From assembly GCF_003284725.1 (NCBI RefSeq), contig NZ_PGTO01000013.1:1-64000 (forward strand): a stretch of 64,000 bases of DNA. Reading direction: 5' to 3'. Below are positions 1 through 9,320 of this stretch, one piece after another. Source of the stretch: Paramagnetospirillum kuznetsovii. GTDB lineage: Bacteria; Pseudomonadota; Alphaproteobacteria; Rhodospirillales; Magnetospirillaceae. The notes below the pieces were generated by a model. The model made no database searches. It was not told where the DNA came from and worked only from the letters and a program-made list of their open reading frames with translations. Numbering within the stretch: the stretch's first letter is position 1; each line of letters starts with the position of its first letter. Both the position numbers and the translations under genes were made by a program.

Positions 1-147
1 CCTCTTTATGGTCTGTTTCCAACGACCACTTTGGCGCATTGCGACGCCGGTGAGCAGGGGCCGTCCACCCCATCATCTGTGGCAAAAATTGCTGCCGGAC
101 GACGTTCCGGCCCGATTTCAGCCGAATTTCCTGAATGTCGATACAGC

Positions 148-1431
148 CTAAGCCTCCCTGGCGGCGGATGCCGCCGAATCCCCTCCCACCGCCGCCTTTT
201 CGCTGCCTGGAATCAACTGGGTGCCCAGGGTTTCCGGCAGCATCAGCACCGCAAACACCACGATGGTATAGGCCAGGGCGGCGAAGACGCCGATGGCGGT
301 GGCCAGGGTCGATGTGGCCGACAACCATCCCACCAGGATGGGAAAGACCGAGGACAGGATACGGCCGAAATTATAGCAAAACCCCTGCCCCGCGCCCCGC
401 ACCGAGGTCGGGAACAGTTCGGCGAAATACGACCCCATCCCGGCCGGAATGCCAGAGGCGAAAAAGCCGAGCGGAAAGCCCAGCACCAGCATCTGGGTGT
501 CGCTGATGGGCACGAACAGATAGAGGCTGAGGCTGATCAGGCAGCAGATGGCGAACAGCAGGAAATTGCGCCGACGCCCGATGGTGTCGGACACCACGCC
601 ACTGGTGATGTAGCCCAGGAACGAGCCGATGATGACCACCGCCAGATAGCTGCCGGTGGACAGCACCGACAGGTGGCGTTCCGTCTTGAGATAGGTGGGC
701 AGGAAGGTCATCAGGGCGTAATAGCCGCCATGGGAGCCCAGGCCCAGCAAACCGCCGAACAAGGTGGTCCGCAATAGATCGGGCCGGAAGATCCCCAGGA
801 ACCCGACCATGCCGGAACCGGTCTTCTTGGTGGCGGCATAGACCTCGGGCTCCTTCACCTCGCGACGAATGAAGATGGTCAGCAGGGCGGGCAGGATGCC
901 GATCATGAACAGCGCCCGCCAGGCATCTGTCTCCGGCATCAGATGGAACAGCAGGGTATAAAGCAGTACGGCGATGCCCCAGCCCACCGCCCAGCCGGAC
1001 TGAACGGCACCCAGCGCCTTGCCACGGTGTTCCGAGCGGATCGCCTCGCTCATCAGCACCGCACCCGCCGCCCATTCTCCGCCGAAGCCGAAGCCCTGGA
1101 GGACGCGCGCCGCCATCAATTGCTGGAAGTCGTTGGTAAAGGCGATCAGCAGGGTGAAGACTGAAAACCAGATGACGGTGCCTTGGAGCACCAGAACCCG
1201 GCCATAGCGGTCCGACGCCCATCCGGCCAGCCAGCCGCCGATGGCCGAGGCCACCAAGGTCGCGCCGGTCAGAACACCCGCATCGGCCTTGCTGATATGC
1301 CAGGACGCCAACAGGGTCGGAATCACCAGACTGAACATCTGGGCGTCCATGGCATCGAGTGTCCAGCCGCCGAAGCAGGCCCAAAACGTCTTGCGCTCCG
1401 GGGCGCCGATACTCTTGAACCAGCGATACAT
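148..1431 (-). CDS. MFS transporter, aromatic acid/sialate-type symporter
   Basis: This 427-residue protein is an inner-membrane carrier of the major facilitator superfamily with about 12 hydrophobic segments. The N-terminal GGWTLDAMDAQ motif in the first membrane helix, the loop motif GWASDRYGR between helices 2 and 3, and VLQGFGFGGEW in helix 4 are typical of proton symporters for aromatic or other organic acids. I chose the ATG at 1431 because it follows a GGGAGGG ribosome site; an upstream extension of 32 codons has no such site. Its stop lies just upstream of a GntR regulator and an amidohydrolase, so it probably imports the substrate of that cluster. The substrate itself cannot be read from the sequence. 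Confidence 0.85.
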   Translation of the reverse strand: MYRWFKSIGAPERKTFWACFGGWTLDAMDAQMFSLVIPTLLASWHISKADAGVLTGATLVASAIGGWLAGWASDRYGRVLVLQGTVIWFSVFTLLIAFTNDFQQLMAARVLQGFGFGGEWAAGAVLMSEAIRSEHRGKALGAVQSGWAVGWGIAVLLYTLLFHLMPETDAWRALFMIGILPALLTIFIRREVKEPEVYAATKKTGSGMVGFLGIFRPDLLRTTLFGGLLGLGSHGGYYALMTFLPTYLKTERHLSVLSTGSYLAVVIIGSFLGYITSGVVSDTIGRRRNFLLFAICCLISLSLYLFVPISDTQMLVLGFPLGFFASGIPAGMGSYFAELFPTSVRGAGQGFCYNFGRILSSVFPILVGWLSATSTLATAIGVFAALAYTIVVFAVLMLPETLGTQLIPGSEKAAVGGDSAASAAREA

Positions 1432-1469
1432 GAATCCCTCCCTTGGGCGGCGGTTTGGTCCGTCCTGCC

Positions 1470-2225
1470 CTATTTGATGTCGACCTTGTAGCGGAACTGG
1501 CTGGCGAGACCGGAACTGCGCCGCCATTCCAACGCCGTGCCGTCATGGGCGAGGGCAAGCCGTTCGATGCGCACGACCGGGCTTCCCACCGGGCAGCGCA
1601 GCAGGCGCGCGGCGGCCTCGTCGGCCACCGCCACGGTCAATTCCTCCTCGGCCCGAGCGATGATTTGGCCGCAGACGGCTTCATAAACGGGATAAAGCAG
1701 GGGGCCCAATTCGTCGGTGGTCAGGTCCATCAGTCCGGCGAAGCGTTCGAACGGCAATAAAATGTCCTCGGCCAGGAACGGCTCGTCGCCCCAAAGCCGC
1801 AGCCGCTGCATGCGAATGGCCTTGCCCCCGGCCATGACTCCCAGGGGCGTGGCGGGCAACCGCCAGGCATCGACCACTTCTCGGCGGAGGATCCGGCTGG
1901 CGGGAATGGCCCCCCCGCCCGACAGGCGGAAGAAGCGGAACAAGGATTGGTCGAACCGAGCGCGGCGCACGAAGGTTCCGCTGCCCTGGCGCCGTTCCAG
2001 CAAGCCCTCGTCGACCAACTGTTCCAACGCCTTTCTGACCGTGCCCAGGGAAACGCCATAGCTGTCCGCCAAGGTGCTTTCCGCAGGGATCGCCCGATCG
2101 GGCGCCCACTCGCCCGCGGCCACCCGACGGGTCAGGACGTCGCGCAACCGGGCATAAAGCGGAAGCCTGGAATCGGTGGCGTGGAGAAGAGCGGCTTCGG
2201 AGGTCATTGCGGCTTGCCCCGGCAT
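1470..2225 (-). CDS. GntR/HutC-family transcriptional regulator
   Basis: This 251-residue protein has a winged-helix DNA-binding domain at about residues 27-86, with the family pattern of AIPAESTLADSYGVSLGTVRKAL followed by a GSGTFV wing, split here only for recognition. Residues about 95-245 match a UTRA ligand-binding domain, the HutC branch of GntR. Regulators of this kind respond to a small metabolite and repress adjacent catabolic genes. It is divergent from the amidohydrolase at 2278, and a perfect palindrome lies between the two starts. The second Met (2207) is an alternative start. The ligand is unknown. Confidence 0.88.
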   Translation of the reverse strand: MPGQAAMTSEAALLHATDSRLPLYARLRDVLTRRVAAGEWAPDRAIPAESTLADSYGVSLGTVRKALEQLVDEGLLERRQGSGTFVRRARFDQSLFRFFRLSGGGAIPASRILRREVVDAWRLPATPLGVMAGGKAIRMQRLRLWGDEPFLAEDILLPFERFAGLMDLTTDELGPLLYPVYEAVCGQIIARAEEELTVAVADEAAARLLRCPVGSPVVRIERLALAHDGTALEWRRSSGLASQFRYKVDIK

Positions 2226-2229
2226 TACT

Positions 2230-2261
2230 AAACATATAGTCTTATAGAGGACTATATGTTT
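2230..2261. promoter_or_regulatory. Palindromic operator between divergent genes
   Basis: A perfect inverted repeat has 12-base arms AAACATATAGTC (2230-2241) and GACTATATGTTT (2250-2261) around an 8-base AT-rich spacer. It sits 4 bases upstream of the GntR start and 16 bases before the amidohydrolase start. Position and symmetry suggest it is the operator that the regulator uses to control itself and the catabolic gene. This is inference from placement. Confidence 0.65.
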
Positions 2262-2277
2262 TAAAGAGTCAAGCCCA

Positions 2278-3051
2278 ATGCGAATCGACGCCCATGCCCA
2301 TGCTTTCGACGCCAGTGTCGTCCTGGCCCAGGACCGACGCTATCAACCGGACTACGAAGCTCCGGCCGAGGCGTGGCTGGCCCAACTGGATGCCCATGGC
2401 ATCCATTGCGGCGTGCTGGTACAGCCATCCTTTCTTGCCACGGACAATTCCTATCTGCTTGGCGTGCTTGCCCGTTACCCGGAACGCCTACGCGGCGTGG
2501 CGGTCGCCGAGCTCACGGCAACAGCGGAGGAATTGGCCGATTTGAAAGCAAGGGGAGTGCGAGCCATGCGGCTCAATCTCATCGGGCGCTCCCACCGTGG
2601 CTTGAAGGACATCGGCGGCCGACGCTTTCTGTCCCAATGCATGGAGCTTGGATTGGCGGTTGAGGTCCAGGCCGAAGGCGATGCTTGGCTCGAAATACTG
2701 CCGTCGCTATTGGTCTCGGGGGCGCCCATCGTGATCGATCATCTCGGGCGCCCGACCTCGCCGCGTTGTCCTGGGTTTGGGGCGATCTTGGACGCGGCGG
2801 CCTTGCCACGCGTCTGGGTCAAGGTCTCGGCGCCGTATCGCAGCCCTCCCACCGTGGCCGGTGCCTGCCTCGCCCTGTTGGCAAAGAGAGCCGGGACCGA
2901 GCGGCTGATCTGGGGCAGCGACTGGCCATGGACCCAGCACGAGGCGGGCCGAAGCATGTCCGAGGCAATGCGCTGGATCACCCCCCACCTGCCCGCCTCG
3001 GCCCTGCCTTCCGTCACCGGCGGCAATGCGGCACGCTTGTTCGGCTTTTAG
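2278..3051 (+). CDS. Amidohydrolase-2 family (LigI-like) hydrolase
   Basis: This 257-residue protein is a TIM-barrel hydrolase of the amidohydrolase-2 group. It opens with the HxH motif in MRIDAHAHAF, carries IDHLGRP near residue 155, and ends with the WGSDWPW motif whose Asp is the catalytic base in 2-pyrone-4,6-dicarboxylate lactonases (LigI). The family hydrolyses lactones or related dicarboxylates made in aromatic or sugar-acid breakdown. With the organic-acid carrier and the GntR regulator it forms a small catabolic unit. Its stop overlaps the convergent YaiI-like gene by four bases. Exact substrate unknown. Confidence 0.82.
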   Translation: MRIDAHAHAFDASVVLAQDRRYQPDYEAPAEAWLAQLDAHGIHCGVLVQPSFLATDNSYLLGVLARYPERLRGVAVAELTATAEELADLKARGVRAMRLNLIGRSHRGLKDIGGRRFLSQCMELGLAVEVQAEGDAWLEILPSLLVSGAPIVIDHLGRPTSPRCPGFGAILDAAALPRVWVKVSAPYRSPPTVAGACLALLAKRAGTERLIWGSDWPWTQHEAGRSMSEAMRWITPHLPASALPSVTGGNAARLFGF

Positions 3052-3503
3052 CGCGCCAACCGCTTGGCCTGATGCACCATGGTGTCGAGGGCGGAGAGGA
3101 AGCGCGAACGGTCTTGCTTGGCGAAAGGGGCCGGGCCGCCGGTGATGGCGCCGGTCTCGCGCAGGGCGTTCATCAGTTCGCGGGTGGCAAGGGCGTCGCC
3201 GATGGACGCCTCGGTGAAGGGCTTGCCGTTGGGGCGGATGGCCAAGGCCCCCTTGGCGAGACAGCGCCCGCCCAGGGGGATGTCATTGGTGACGCAGATA
3301 TCGGCGGCTTCGATCATCTCGACGATACGATCATCGGCGGCGTCGGCCCCTTCCGCCACCACGACCATGGTCAGCAGCGGATCATTGGGCAGGCGCAACC
3401 AGGAATTTCCCACCACCGTGACCGGCAAGCCGTAGCGCCCCGCCACCTTGAACACCTCGTCCTTGACCGGACAGGCGTCGCCGTCGATGAAGATGCGGAT
3501 CAT
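3048..3503 (-). CDS. YaiI/YqxD family protein (UPF0178)
   Basis: This 151-residue protein carries the UPF0178 signatures: FIDGDACPVKDE at the N-terminus, NSWLRLP, VTNDIPLGGRCLAKGA and the RFLSALD segment near the C-terminus. The acidic residues arranged around DGDACP recall PIN-like nucleases, but the family's biochemical role is not established. I took the ATG at 3503 because it starts the conserved MIRIFIDGDA block; the extra 16 upstream codons are not conserved-looking. It converges on the amidohydrolase gene. Confidence 0.85.
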   Translation of the reverse strand: MIRIFIDGDACPVKDEVFKVAGRYGLPVTVVGNSWLRLPNDPLLTMVVVAEGADAADDRIVEMIEAADICVTNDIPLGGRCLAKGALAIRPNGKPFTEASIGDALATRELMNALRETGAITGGPAPFAKQDRSRFLSALDTMVHQAKRLAR

Positions 3504-3606
3504 GTTTGCCCCTTGGCGCCGGGCGGGCGCGTCCGCGCCCTTGGCTTCCACGGCACGAGCCGCGACGGCCCTTGGCCTTGCCTCCTCGCGAAAATGCTCG
3601 TCGGGT

Positions 3607-5091
3607 TCATCCCATCCGCCTCACCACCAAGGCCTCGCAATTCATGGTCTTGGCCAGACGGTCGAAACTGCGGTCGATTTCGATGGCGAAAGCCGGATTC
3701 TCGGCCGGAACCTCCAACACCAGATAACCGTCCTCGGCCACCAGACGGGTCTGGCGCAGCAGATTGGGAGCGCCGCCCGACAACGTGTGGGCCAAACGCA
3801 AAGCGAGGCCGATGATGCGGGCGCGGCGCAGCCAAGCCTCTTCCACCAGACCGATGGCGCGCGCGACCAGGGGCGAATCCTCGTCGCCCTGATAGCGGCA
3901 ATAGATGGCGAAGGCGATGGCGGCGCGGTGGCGATGGCCGACCCCCATGAAGGGCAGCCGCAGGATGCGCAGGAAGGCCTGTTCCGCCCGGTAATCGGGA
4001 TGTTCGTTCCAGAAGATGTCCGACAGCAGGCAGGCGGCGTGGCGCAACTGCTTTTCGCGGGACGCCTCGTTGGGAAACAGCGGCGCCATCCAGGCCCGCA
4101 GCTCGTCGCCATGTTCGGGAAAACGGGAGTTCAGCGCCGCCATGTGGCGGCACACCGCCAACAGGGGATCTTCCGCCTTCATCTTGTCGGGCAAACGCTT
4201 GAAGAACTGGCCTTCCCGCATGCCGTAGATGGAAAACACCAGCCGCGACGGCTGGACGGCGCGAACCACCTTTTCCAGCACCAGAGCCGCCAAGGGCAGC
4301 CCGCCGACCCGCTTGCGCGACACACCGGGAACCTTTTCCAGCGACTTGCGGCTTTGGCTGGACACCAGATCAAGGATGCGGAGCGCCTCGCGCGCGTCCA
4401 GCGAGAAGTTGTCGAGCACGGTCAGCGGATGCTGAGTCTGGGCGATACAGATGCGGGCGATGGCGCGCCAAGCGCCACCGACGGCATAGAGATTGCGGCC
4501 CTTGCCTTCCTTCAGCCAGGGCAGATTCTTCAGATGGCCCTCGACGATGGTGACGGCCCGTTGGCGATCGTCACCGGAGGCCTCGGCCAACCGCAACAGG
4601 CCCAGCGGCATGGTGTCATAGCGGCCGAAATCCCGATCCTGGACGGTCACCAGTTCCAGCGACCCGCCGCCCAGATCGGCGACGATGCCGTTGGCGTCGG
4701 GCGTGCCGCACAAGACGCCCATGGCGGCCATCTTGGCCTCCTGGCCACCCGACAGCACCTTGATCTCCACCTTGAAGCGACGCTCCACCTCGTGAACAAA
4801 GGCATCGCCATCGGTGGCGTCGCGCACCGCCGCCGTCGCCAGGATGTCGAGGCGCGACACCTCCATGGCGTCGCACAGCGCCACGAAACGGCCGATGGTG
4901 GCCAAGGCCGCTTCCACCCCCTCGGCGCTGAGGCGACCGGTCACGCCCAGTCCCTGGCCCAGGCTGCACACCGCCTTCTCGTTGAACAGCGGCACCGGCA
5001 CCCGCTGGGCGATGTCGTAGACGCACAAGCGAATGGAGTTGGACCCGATATCGACGATGCCGATGGGCTCCTGGCGGAGCTTGATCTTCAT
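3607..5091 (-). CDS. ppx: Exopolyphosphatase / GppA-family phosphatase
   Basis: This 494-residue protein belongs to the Ppx/GppA family, which releases phosphate from the ends of polyphosphate and in some members from pppGpp. The N-terminal ASKHA fold shows VDIGSNSIRLCVYD (phosphate 1), ATAAVRDATDG and the VADLGGGSLELV loop. The C-terminal half is helical and HD-like, as in full-length Ppx. The start at 5091 gives MKIKLRQEPIGIVDIG, and 10 bases separate it from the ppk stop, so the two are almost certainly co-transcribed. The pairing of a polyphosphate maker and breaker is common in alphaproteobacteria. Confidence 0.9.
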   Translation of the reverse strand: MKIKLRQEPIGIVDIGSNSIRLCVYDIAQRVPVPLFNEKAVCSLGQGLGVTGRLSAEGVEAALATIGRFVALCDAMEVSRLDILATAAVRDATDGDAFVHEVERRFKVEIKVLSGGQEAKMAAMGVLCGTPDANGIVADLGGGSLELVTVQDRDFGRYDTMPLGLLRLAEASGDDRQRAVTIVEGHLKNLPWLKEGKGRNLYAVGGAWRAIARICIAQTQHPLTVLDNFSLDAREALRILDLVSSQSRKSLEKVPGVSRKRVGGLPLAALVLEKVVRAVQPSRLVFSIYGMREGQFFKRLPDKMKAEDPLLAVCRHMAALNSRFPEHGDELRAWMAPLFPNEASREKQLRHAACLLSDIFWNEHPDYRAEQAFLRILRLPFMGVGHRHRAAIAFAIYCRYQGDEDSPLVARAIGLVEEAWLRRARIIGLALRLAHTLSGGAPNLLRQTRLVAEDGYLVLEVPAENPAFAIEIDRSFDRLAKTMNCEALVVRRMG

Positions 5092-5101
5092 TCCGAACGA
5101 C

Positions 5102-7288
5102 TCATGACGATTGTTCGATCTGAAGCTTCGGCTTGCGTCCCCGCTCGCCCGCGCTGCCACGTCCCGACAGCGACGGATTGGTCATGAAATAGGTATGGGC
5201 GTTGAAGGCGCCCTCCTCCGCCTTGAAGCGCTCGTAAGTCCCGTCGGCGCGCAGCAGCCATGTCTGCGCCTGATCCTTCAGATTGGCGACCATGATCTGG
5301 TCCAGCACCTGACGGTGAACCGTCGGGTTTTCGATGGGAACGAAGCTTTCCACCCGCCAGTCCATGTTGCGCGGCATCCAGTCCGCCGACGAGATGAAGA
5401 CCTTGGCATGGCGCGACGGCAATCGGTGGCCGTTGCCGAAGCAGAAGATGCGCGAATGCTCCAGGAAGCGCCCGACGATGCTTTTGACCCGGATGTTTTC
5501 CGACAAGCCCGGCACGCCGGGCCGCAGGCAGCAGATGCCGCGAATCACCAGATCGATCTTCACCCCCGCCTGGGAGGCGCGGTACAGCGCGTCGATCTGC
5601 TGCGGGCAGACCAGTGAATTCATCTTCAGCCACATGGCGCCCGGCTTGCCCGCCTTGACATTGGCGATCTCGTTCTCGATCAGCTCGACGATGTTCTTGC
5701 GCAGGAACATGGGGGCGATGGACAGGCTTTCCAGCTTGTCCGGCGTGGCGTAGCCGGTCATGTAGTTGAAGGTCTTGGCGGCGTCGCGGCACAGGGCCGG
5801 GTCGCAGGTGAAGAACGACAGGTCGGTATAGACCTTGGCGGTGATGGGGTGGTAGTTGCCGGTTCCGAAATGGACGTAGGACACCAGATTGCCGCCTTCG
5901 CGGCGCACCACCAGGGAAATCTTGGCGTGGGTCTTCAGTTCCAGGAAGCCGAACACCACCTGGGCGCCCGCCCGTTCCAGATCGCGAGCCCAGCGGATAT
6001 TGGCTTCTTCGTCGAAGCGGGCCTTCAATTCCACCATGCAGGTGACCGACTTGCCCGCCTCGGCCGCTTCCACCAGCGCCTTGACGATGGGGGAATCGGC
6101 GCTGGTGCGATACAGCGTCTGCTTGATGGCCACCACCTGGGGGTCGCGGGCGGCCTGGCGGATGAACTGCACCACCACGTCGAAGCTTTCGAACGGATGG
6201 TGGACCACGATGTCCTTCTTGCGGATGGCGGCGAAACAGTCGCCGCCGAAATCGCGCACCCGCTCGGGGAAGCGGGCGTTGTAGGGCGGGAACAGCAGGT
6301 CGGGACGCTCGTCGACGATCAGCTTGCGGGTATCGACCAGCCCCAGCAGCCCGTCGATCTCGAATACATCGTCGAGATCGGTGTGCATTTCGGCGATGAC
6401 GAGGTTCTTCAAGTCCTCGGGGATGCCGTCGTTGAAGGTCAAGCGGATGACATGGCCACGGCGGCGGCGCTTCAAGGCGGATTCGAACACCCGGACCAGA
6501 TCCTCGGCCTCTTCGTCGATATCCATCTCGGAATCGCGGATGACGCGGAACAGGCCGCTGGCCTCCATGCGGAAGCCGGGGAAGATATGGCCGATGAACA
6601 GCAGGACCAGCTCTTCCAGCGGCAGGAAACGGATGGACTCGCCGGGCAGGCGGGTGAAGCGTTCCACCTGGGACGGCAGCGGCAGCAGGGCGCGCAGCAC
6701 CTCGCCGTCTTCCAGGCGGAACAGGTGCAGCACCAGGGCGAATCCCGCATTGGGCAGGAAGGGGAACGGATGCGCCGGATCAATGGCCAAGGGCGTCAGG
6801 ACCGGGAACACATGCTCCATGAAGCGGTTTTCCAGCCACTTCATGTCGGACTTGCTCAGTTCCGTCCGGTCGATCACCGCGATACCGGCGGTGCGCATCT
6901 CTTCCTTCAGCTCGCGCCAACAGCGCTTTTGCGCCGACAGCAGCTCGGCCGCCTGAAGGTTGATGGCCGCCAGTTGCTGCGCCGGGGTCAACCCGTCCTG
7001 ACTGGTGGTCATGACCCCCGCTTCCACCTGCCCCTTCAGGCCAGCGACGCGAACCATGTAAAATTCATCCAGGTTCGCCGCCGAGATGGATAGGAATCGC
7101 AAACGCTCGAGCAAGGGGTGATGATGATTGAACGCCTCGTCGATGACTCGGACATTGAAGGCAAGCCATGAAAGCTCGCGATTGATGAAGCGTTCCTTGG
7201 ATTCCATGTCGAGGACAGGCGGATCTACTGGATGCGAATTCGTCACGAGGGTGCTCCGATCGGGTAAGCTTGGCGTCCCACCATGCAT
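5102..7288 (-). CDS. ppk: Polyphosphate kinase 1
   Basis: This 728-residue enzyme polymerises the ATP gamma-phosphate into polyphosphate and can run in reverse. The order is the usual one: N-terminal helical domain starting at [13 protein letters not shown], head domain, then two phospholipase-D-like catalytic domains. The autophosphorylated His is H454 in THAKISLV, and the second conserved His is H627 in SRHAKVFIS. An AGGA site seven bases before the ATG at 7288 supports this start. It is first in a ppk-ppx operon and divergent from a SixA-like phosphatase across 46 bases. Confidence 0.95.
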   Translation of the reverse strand: MHGGTPSLPDRSTLVTNSHPVDPPVLDMESKERFINRELSWLAFNVRVIDEAFNHHHPLLERLRFLSISAANLDEFYMVRVAGLKGQVEAGVMTTSQDGLTPAQQLAAINLQAAELLSAQKRCWRELKEEMRTAGIAVIDRTELSKSDMKWLENRFMEHVFPVLTPLAIDPAHPFPFLPNAGFALVLHLFRLEDGEVLRALLPLPSQVERFTRLPGESIRFLPLEELVLLFIGHIFPGFRMEASGLFRVIRDSEMDIDEEAEDLVRVFESALKRRRRGHVIRLTFNDGIPEDLKNLVIAEMHTDLDDVFEIDGLLGLVDTRKLIVDERPDLLFPPYNARFPERVRDFGGDCFAAIRKKDIVVHHPFESFDVVVQFIRQAARDPQVVAIKQTLYRTSADSPIVKALVEAAEAGKSVTCMVELKARFDEEANIRWARDLERAGAQVVFGFLELKTHAKISLVVRREGGNLVSYVHFGTGNYHPITAKVYTDLSFFTCDPALCRDAAKTFNYMTGYATPDKLESLSIAPMFLRKNIVELIENEIANVKAGKPGAMWLKMNSLVCPQQIDALYRASQAGVKIDLVIRGICCLRPGVPGLSENIRVKSIVGRFLEHSRIFCFGNGHRLPSRHAKVFISSADWMPRNMDWRVESFVPIENPTVHRQVLDQIMVANLKDQAQTWLLRADGTYERFKAEEGAFNAHTYFMTNPSLSGRGSAGERGRKPKLQIEQSS

Positions 7289-7334
7289 TTATATATCCTC
7301 ATAACATCACTGTCATGGGCGGCCCGTTAAGATC

Positions 7335-7856
7335 ATGAGAAAACTGTTCCTGCTCCGCCACGCCAAATCCAGTTGGGATGATCCCGGCCTCGACGATATC
7401 GACCGCCCGCTGTCGGAGCGGGGCCGCGCCGCCGCCCATGCCATGGCCGACTTCATGGTGCGCCAGAAAATCCGCCCGGCCCTGGTGCTTGTCTCCACCA
7501 GCAAGCGAACCCGCGCCACCTGGGATTGCATCGAGCCCCGCATGGAAGGTGTGTCCGCCTCCATCGAGGACTGCATCTATGAAGCCAGCCGGGGTGATCT
7601 GCTGCACCGGCTGCGCAAGGTGGACGACCACATGGCCTCGGTGCTGCTGGTCGGCCACAATCCCGGCATCGGCCGTCTGGCGGAAACCTTGGTCGGCCAT
7701 AGCGGCGAGCCCGAGGCGCTGGAACGCATGGCGGCGAAATTCTCCACCGGCGCCCTGGCCGAGATCGAGCTGGATATCGGCCATTGGGGTGAGATGGAGG
7801 CAGGAAGCGGCTCGCTGGTCCGCTTCGTGCGGCCCAAGGATATCCCGTCTCCCTAA
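7335..7856 (+). CDS. SixA-like histidine phosphatase
   Basis: This 173-residue protein opens with RKLFLLRHAKSSW, the RHG/RHA catalytic motif with nucleophile His9, and has the second catalytic His in LLVGHNPG. This is the SixA branch of the histidine phosphatase superfamily, whose E. coli member removes phosphate from His residues of phosphotransfer proteins. It is divergent from ppk, whose catalytic cycle includes a phospho-His, but a functional link is only a guess. Its 3' end overlaps the convergent SDR gene by four bases. Confidence 0.88.
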   Translation: MRKLFLLRHAKSSWDDPGLDDIDRPLSERGRAAAHAMADFMVRQKIRPALVLVSTSKRTRATWDCIEPRMEGVSASIEDCIYEASRGDLLHRLRKVDDHMASVLLVGHNPGIGRLAETLVGHSGEPEALERMAAKFSTGALAEIELDIGHWGEMEAGSGSLVRFVRPKDIPSP

Positions 7857-8632
7857 AGCACCCCCGGGAACGCCCCACCGTCCAGCAGGATGTTCTGGCC
7901 GGTCATGTAGCCCGCCTGGGCCGAGCAGATCCAGGCGCAGGCATCGCCGAATTCCGACGGGTCGCCGAAACGCCCGGCGGGATTGTCGGCGATGCGTCGG
8001 GCCTTGGCCTGTTCCAGGGTGATGCCTTCGGCCTTGGCCTGGCCCCCCAGCACCGCCGCGATGCGGTCGGTGTCGAAGGGACCGGGCAGCAGGTTGTTGA
8101 TGGTGACGTTATGACGCACCGTCTTGCGCGCCAGACCGGCGACGAAGCCGGTCAGTCCCGCCCGCGCCCCGTTGGACAGGCCCAGCACGTCGATGGGCGC
8201 CTTCACCGCGCCCGAGGTGATGTTGACGATGCGGCCGAACTTGCGGGAGATCATCTGGTCCACCGTCGCCTTGATCAGCTCGATGGGGGTCAGCATGTTG
8301 GCGTCCAGCGCCCTGATCCAGGCGTCGCGGTCCCAATCGCGGAAATCGCCGGGCGGCGGGCCACCGGCATTGGTCACCAGGATATCGGGATCGGGCAGCA
8401 TGGACAGCAGCATGGCGCGGCCCTGGGGCGTGGTGACGTCCACCGCCGCCGTCCTGATCACCGCCCCGGTGCGGGCGCGGATTTCCTCGGCGGCTTTTTC
8501 CAACACATCGGGGCGGCGCGCCGCCATCAGCACTTGGACGCCCTCGCGGGCCAAGGATTCGGCACAGGCGCGCCCCAATCCGCGCGAGGCGCCGCAGACG
8601 ATGGCGCTACGACCCTTGATGCCCAGATCCAT
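7853..8632 (-). CDS. SDR-family protein with atypical active site
   Basis: This 259-residue Rossmann-fold protein has the cofactor loop GASRGLG and the NAG motif at VTNAGGPPPGD. The catalytic Ser region reads NITSGAVKAPI, but where SDRs carry Tyr-x-x-x-Lys this one has LGLSNGARAG, so the canonical Tyr and Lys are missing. A known SDR subgroup annotated as FabG-like lacks the perfect tetrad in the same way. It might be a reductase with altered chemistry or a binding protein. An AGGAGG site just upstream of 8632 supports the start. Its start overlaps the end of hdaA by 26 bases, so they are likely co-transcribed. Confidence 0.82.
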   Translation of the reverse strand: MDLGIKGRSAIVCGASRGLGRACAESLAREGVQVLMAARRPDVLEKAAEEIRARTGAVIRTAAVDVTTPQGRAMLLSMLPDPDILVTNAGGPPPGDFRDWDRDAWIRALDANMLTPIELIKATVDQMISRKFGRIVNITSGAVKAPIDVLGLSNGARAGLTGFVAGLARKTVRHNVTINNLLPGPFDTDRIAAVLGGQAKAEGITLEQAKARRIADNPAGRFGDPSEFGDACAWICSAQAGYMTGQNILLDGGAFPGVL

Positions 8633-9320
8633 CCTGATCCTCCTGTTCCAGCACGCGGCGGGCCAGCGGCACCGTCACGGCGCGCCGCTCCGCCAGGGCG
8701 GCCCGGTCGAGCCGCTCCACCAGCCGGGCGCAGGCTTCGAAGCTGCGCTCCATGCGGCCCAGCAGATAAGGTACCAGACCCTCGCCGATCCTGACCTGAC
8801 GATCGGTGAATTGCTTGACCAGCACCGCCGCCAGCAGCTCGTCGTCGGGCGCGCCGATGGCCAGCGACGGCATGGCGTTGAGGCGCGAGCGCAGATCGGG
8901 CAGCTTGACCGGCCAGCGCGACGCGGGCTCGCGGCCGCTCAACAACAGATTGGCGCCGCTTTCCTTGACCAGATTGATCAGATGGAACAGCGCCGTCTCG
9001 TCCAGCTTGCCCCGGTCGCAATCTTCCACCACCACCGCCTTGACCCCGTCCAGCAGGAGCGGCGGCGCCGCCATGTCCAACGCGGCGGCTTCGATGATGC
9101 GAGCCTTGGCCCCAATGGCAAACAGACGGGCGGCGAACAGATGAGCGAGATGGGTCTTGCCGGAACCGGCAGGGCCGTGGATCACGGAAGCCGGATTCGG
9201 CCAGTCAGGCCAGCGGCACAGCCAGGCATGGGCCTCGGCATTGCAGGGCGCCACCAGGAAATCCGCCTCCGACAACGCCGGACGGTGGCCCAGATCCAGC
9301 GGAATCTGCGTTTGGCTCAC
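8607..9320 (-). CDS. hdaA: HdaA/DnaA-related AAA+ protein
   Basis: This 237-residue protein resembles the DnaA ATPase domain without DnaA's DNA-binding domain. It starts QTQIPLDLGHRP, the clamp-binding QxxLxL-like motif found in Hda proteins, and has Walker A GPAGSGKTHLA and an acidic Walker B-like VVVEDCD. The family works with the replication clamp to convert DnaA-ATP to DnaA-ADP after initiation. I chose the GTG at 9320: it has a GGCGAGGA site and overlaps the stop of the permease gene as GTGA. Its location after PerM and DUF2066 is the usual alphaproteobacterial order. Confidence 0.88.
   Translation of the reverse strand: MSQTQIPLDLGHRPALSEADFLVAPCNAEAHAWLCRWPDWPNPASVIHGPAGSGKTHLAHLFAARLFAIGAKARIIEAAALDMAAPPLLLDGVKAVVVEDCDRGKLDETALFHLINLVKESGANLLLSGREPASRWPVKLPDLRSRLNAMPSLAIGAPDDELLAAVLVKQFTDRQVRIGEGLVPYLLGRMERSFEACARLVERLDRAALAERRAVTVPLARRVLEQEDQDGSGHQGS

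Noticed and set aside
1-147. Left-edge sequence as part of a gene
   Set aside because: No frame shows a recognisable product and the long plus-strand frame there is the antisense of the transporter.
3448-5187. A long plus-strand open frame opposite the ppx gene
   Set aside because: It mirrors the high-GC antisense of a well-supported ppx and has no recognisable motif or ribosome site.
7289-7334. A CTGTCAT half-site between ppk and the SixA-like gene as a Pho box
   Set aside because: Only one half-site is present; the second repeat at the expected 11-base spacing is missing.
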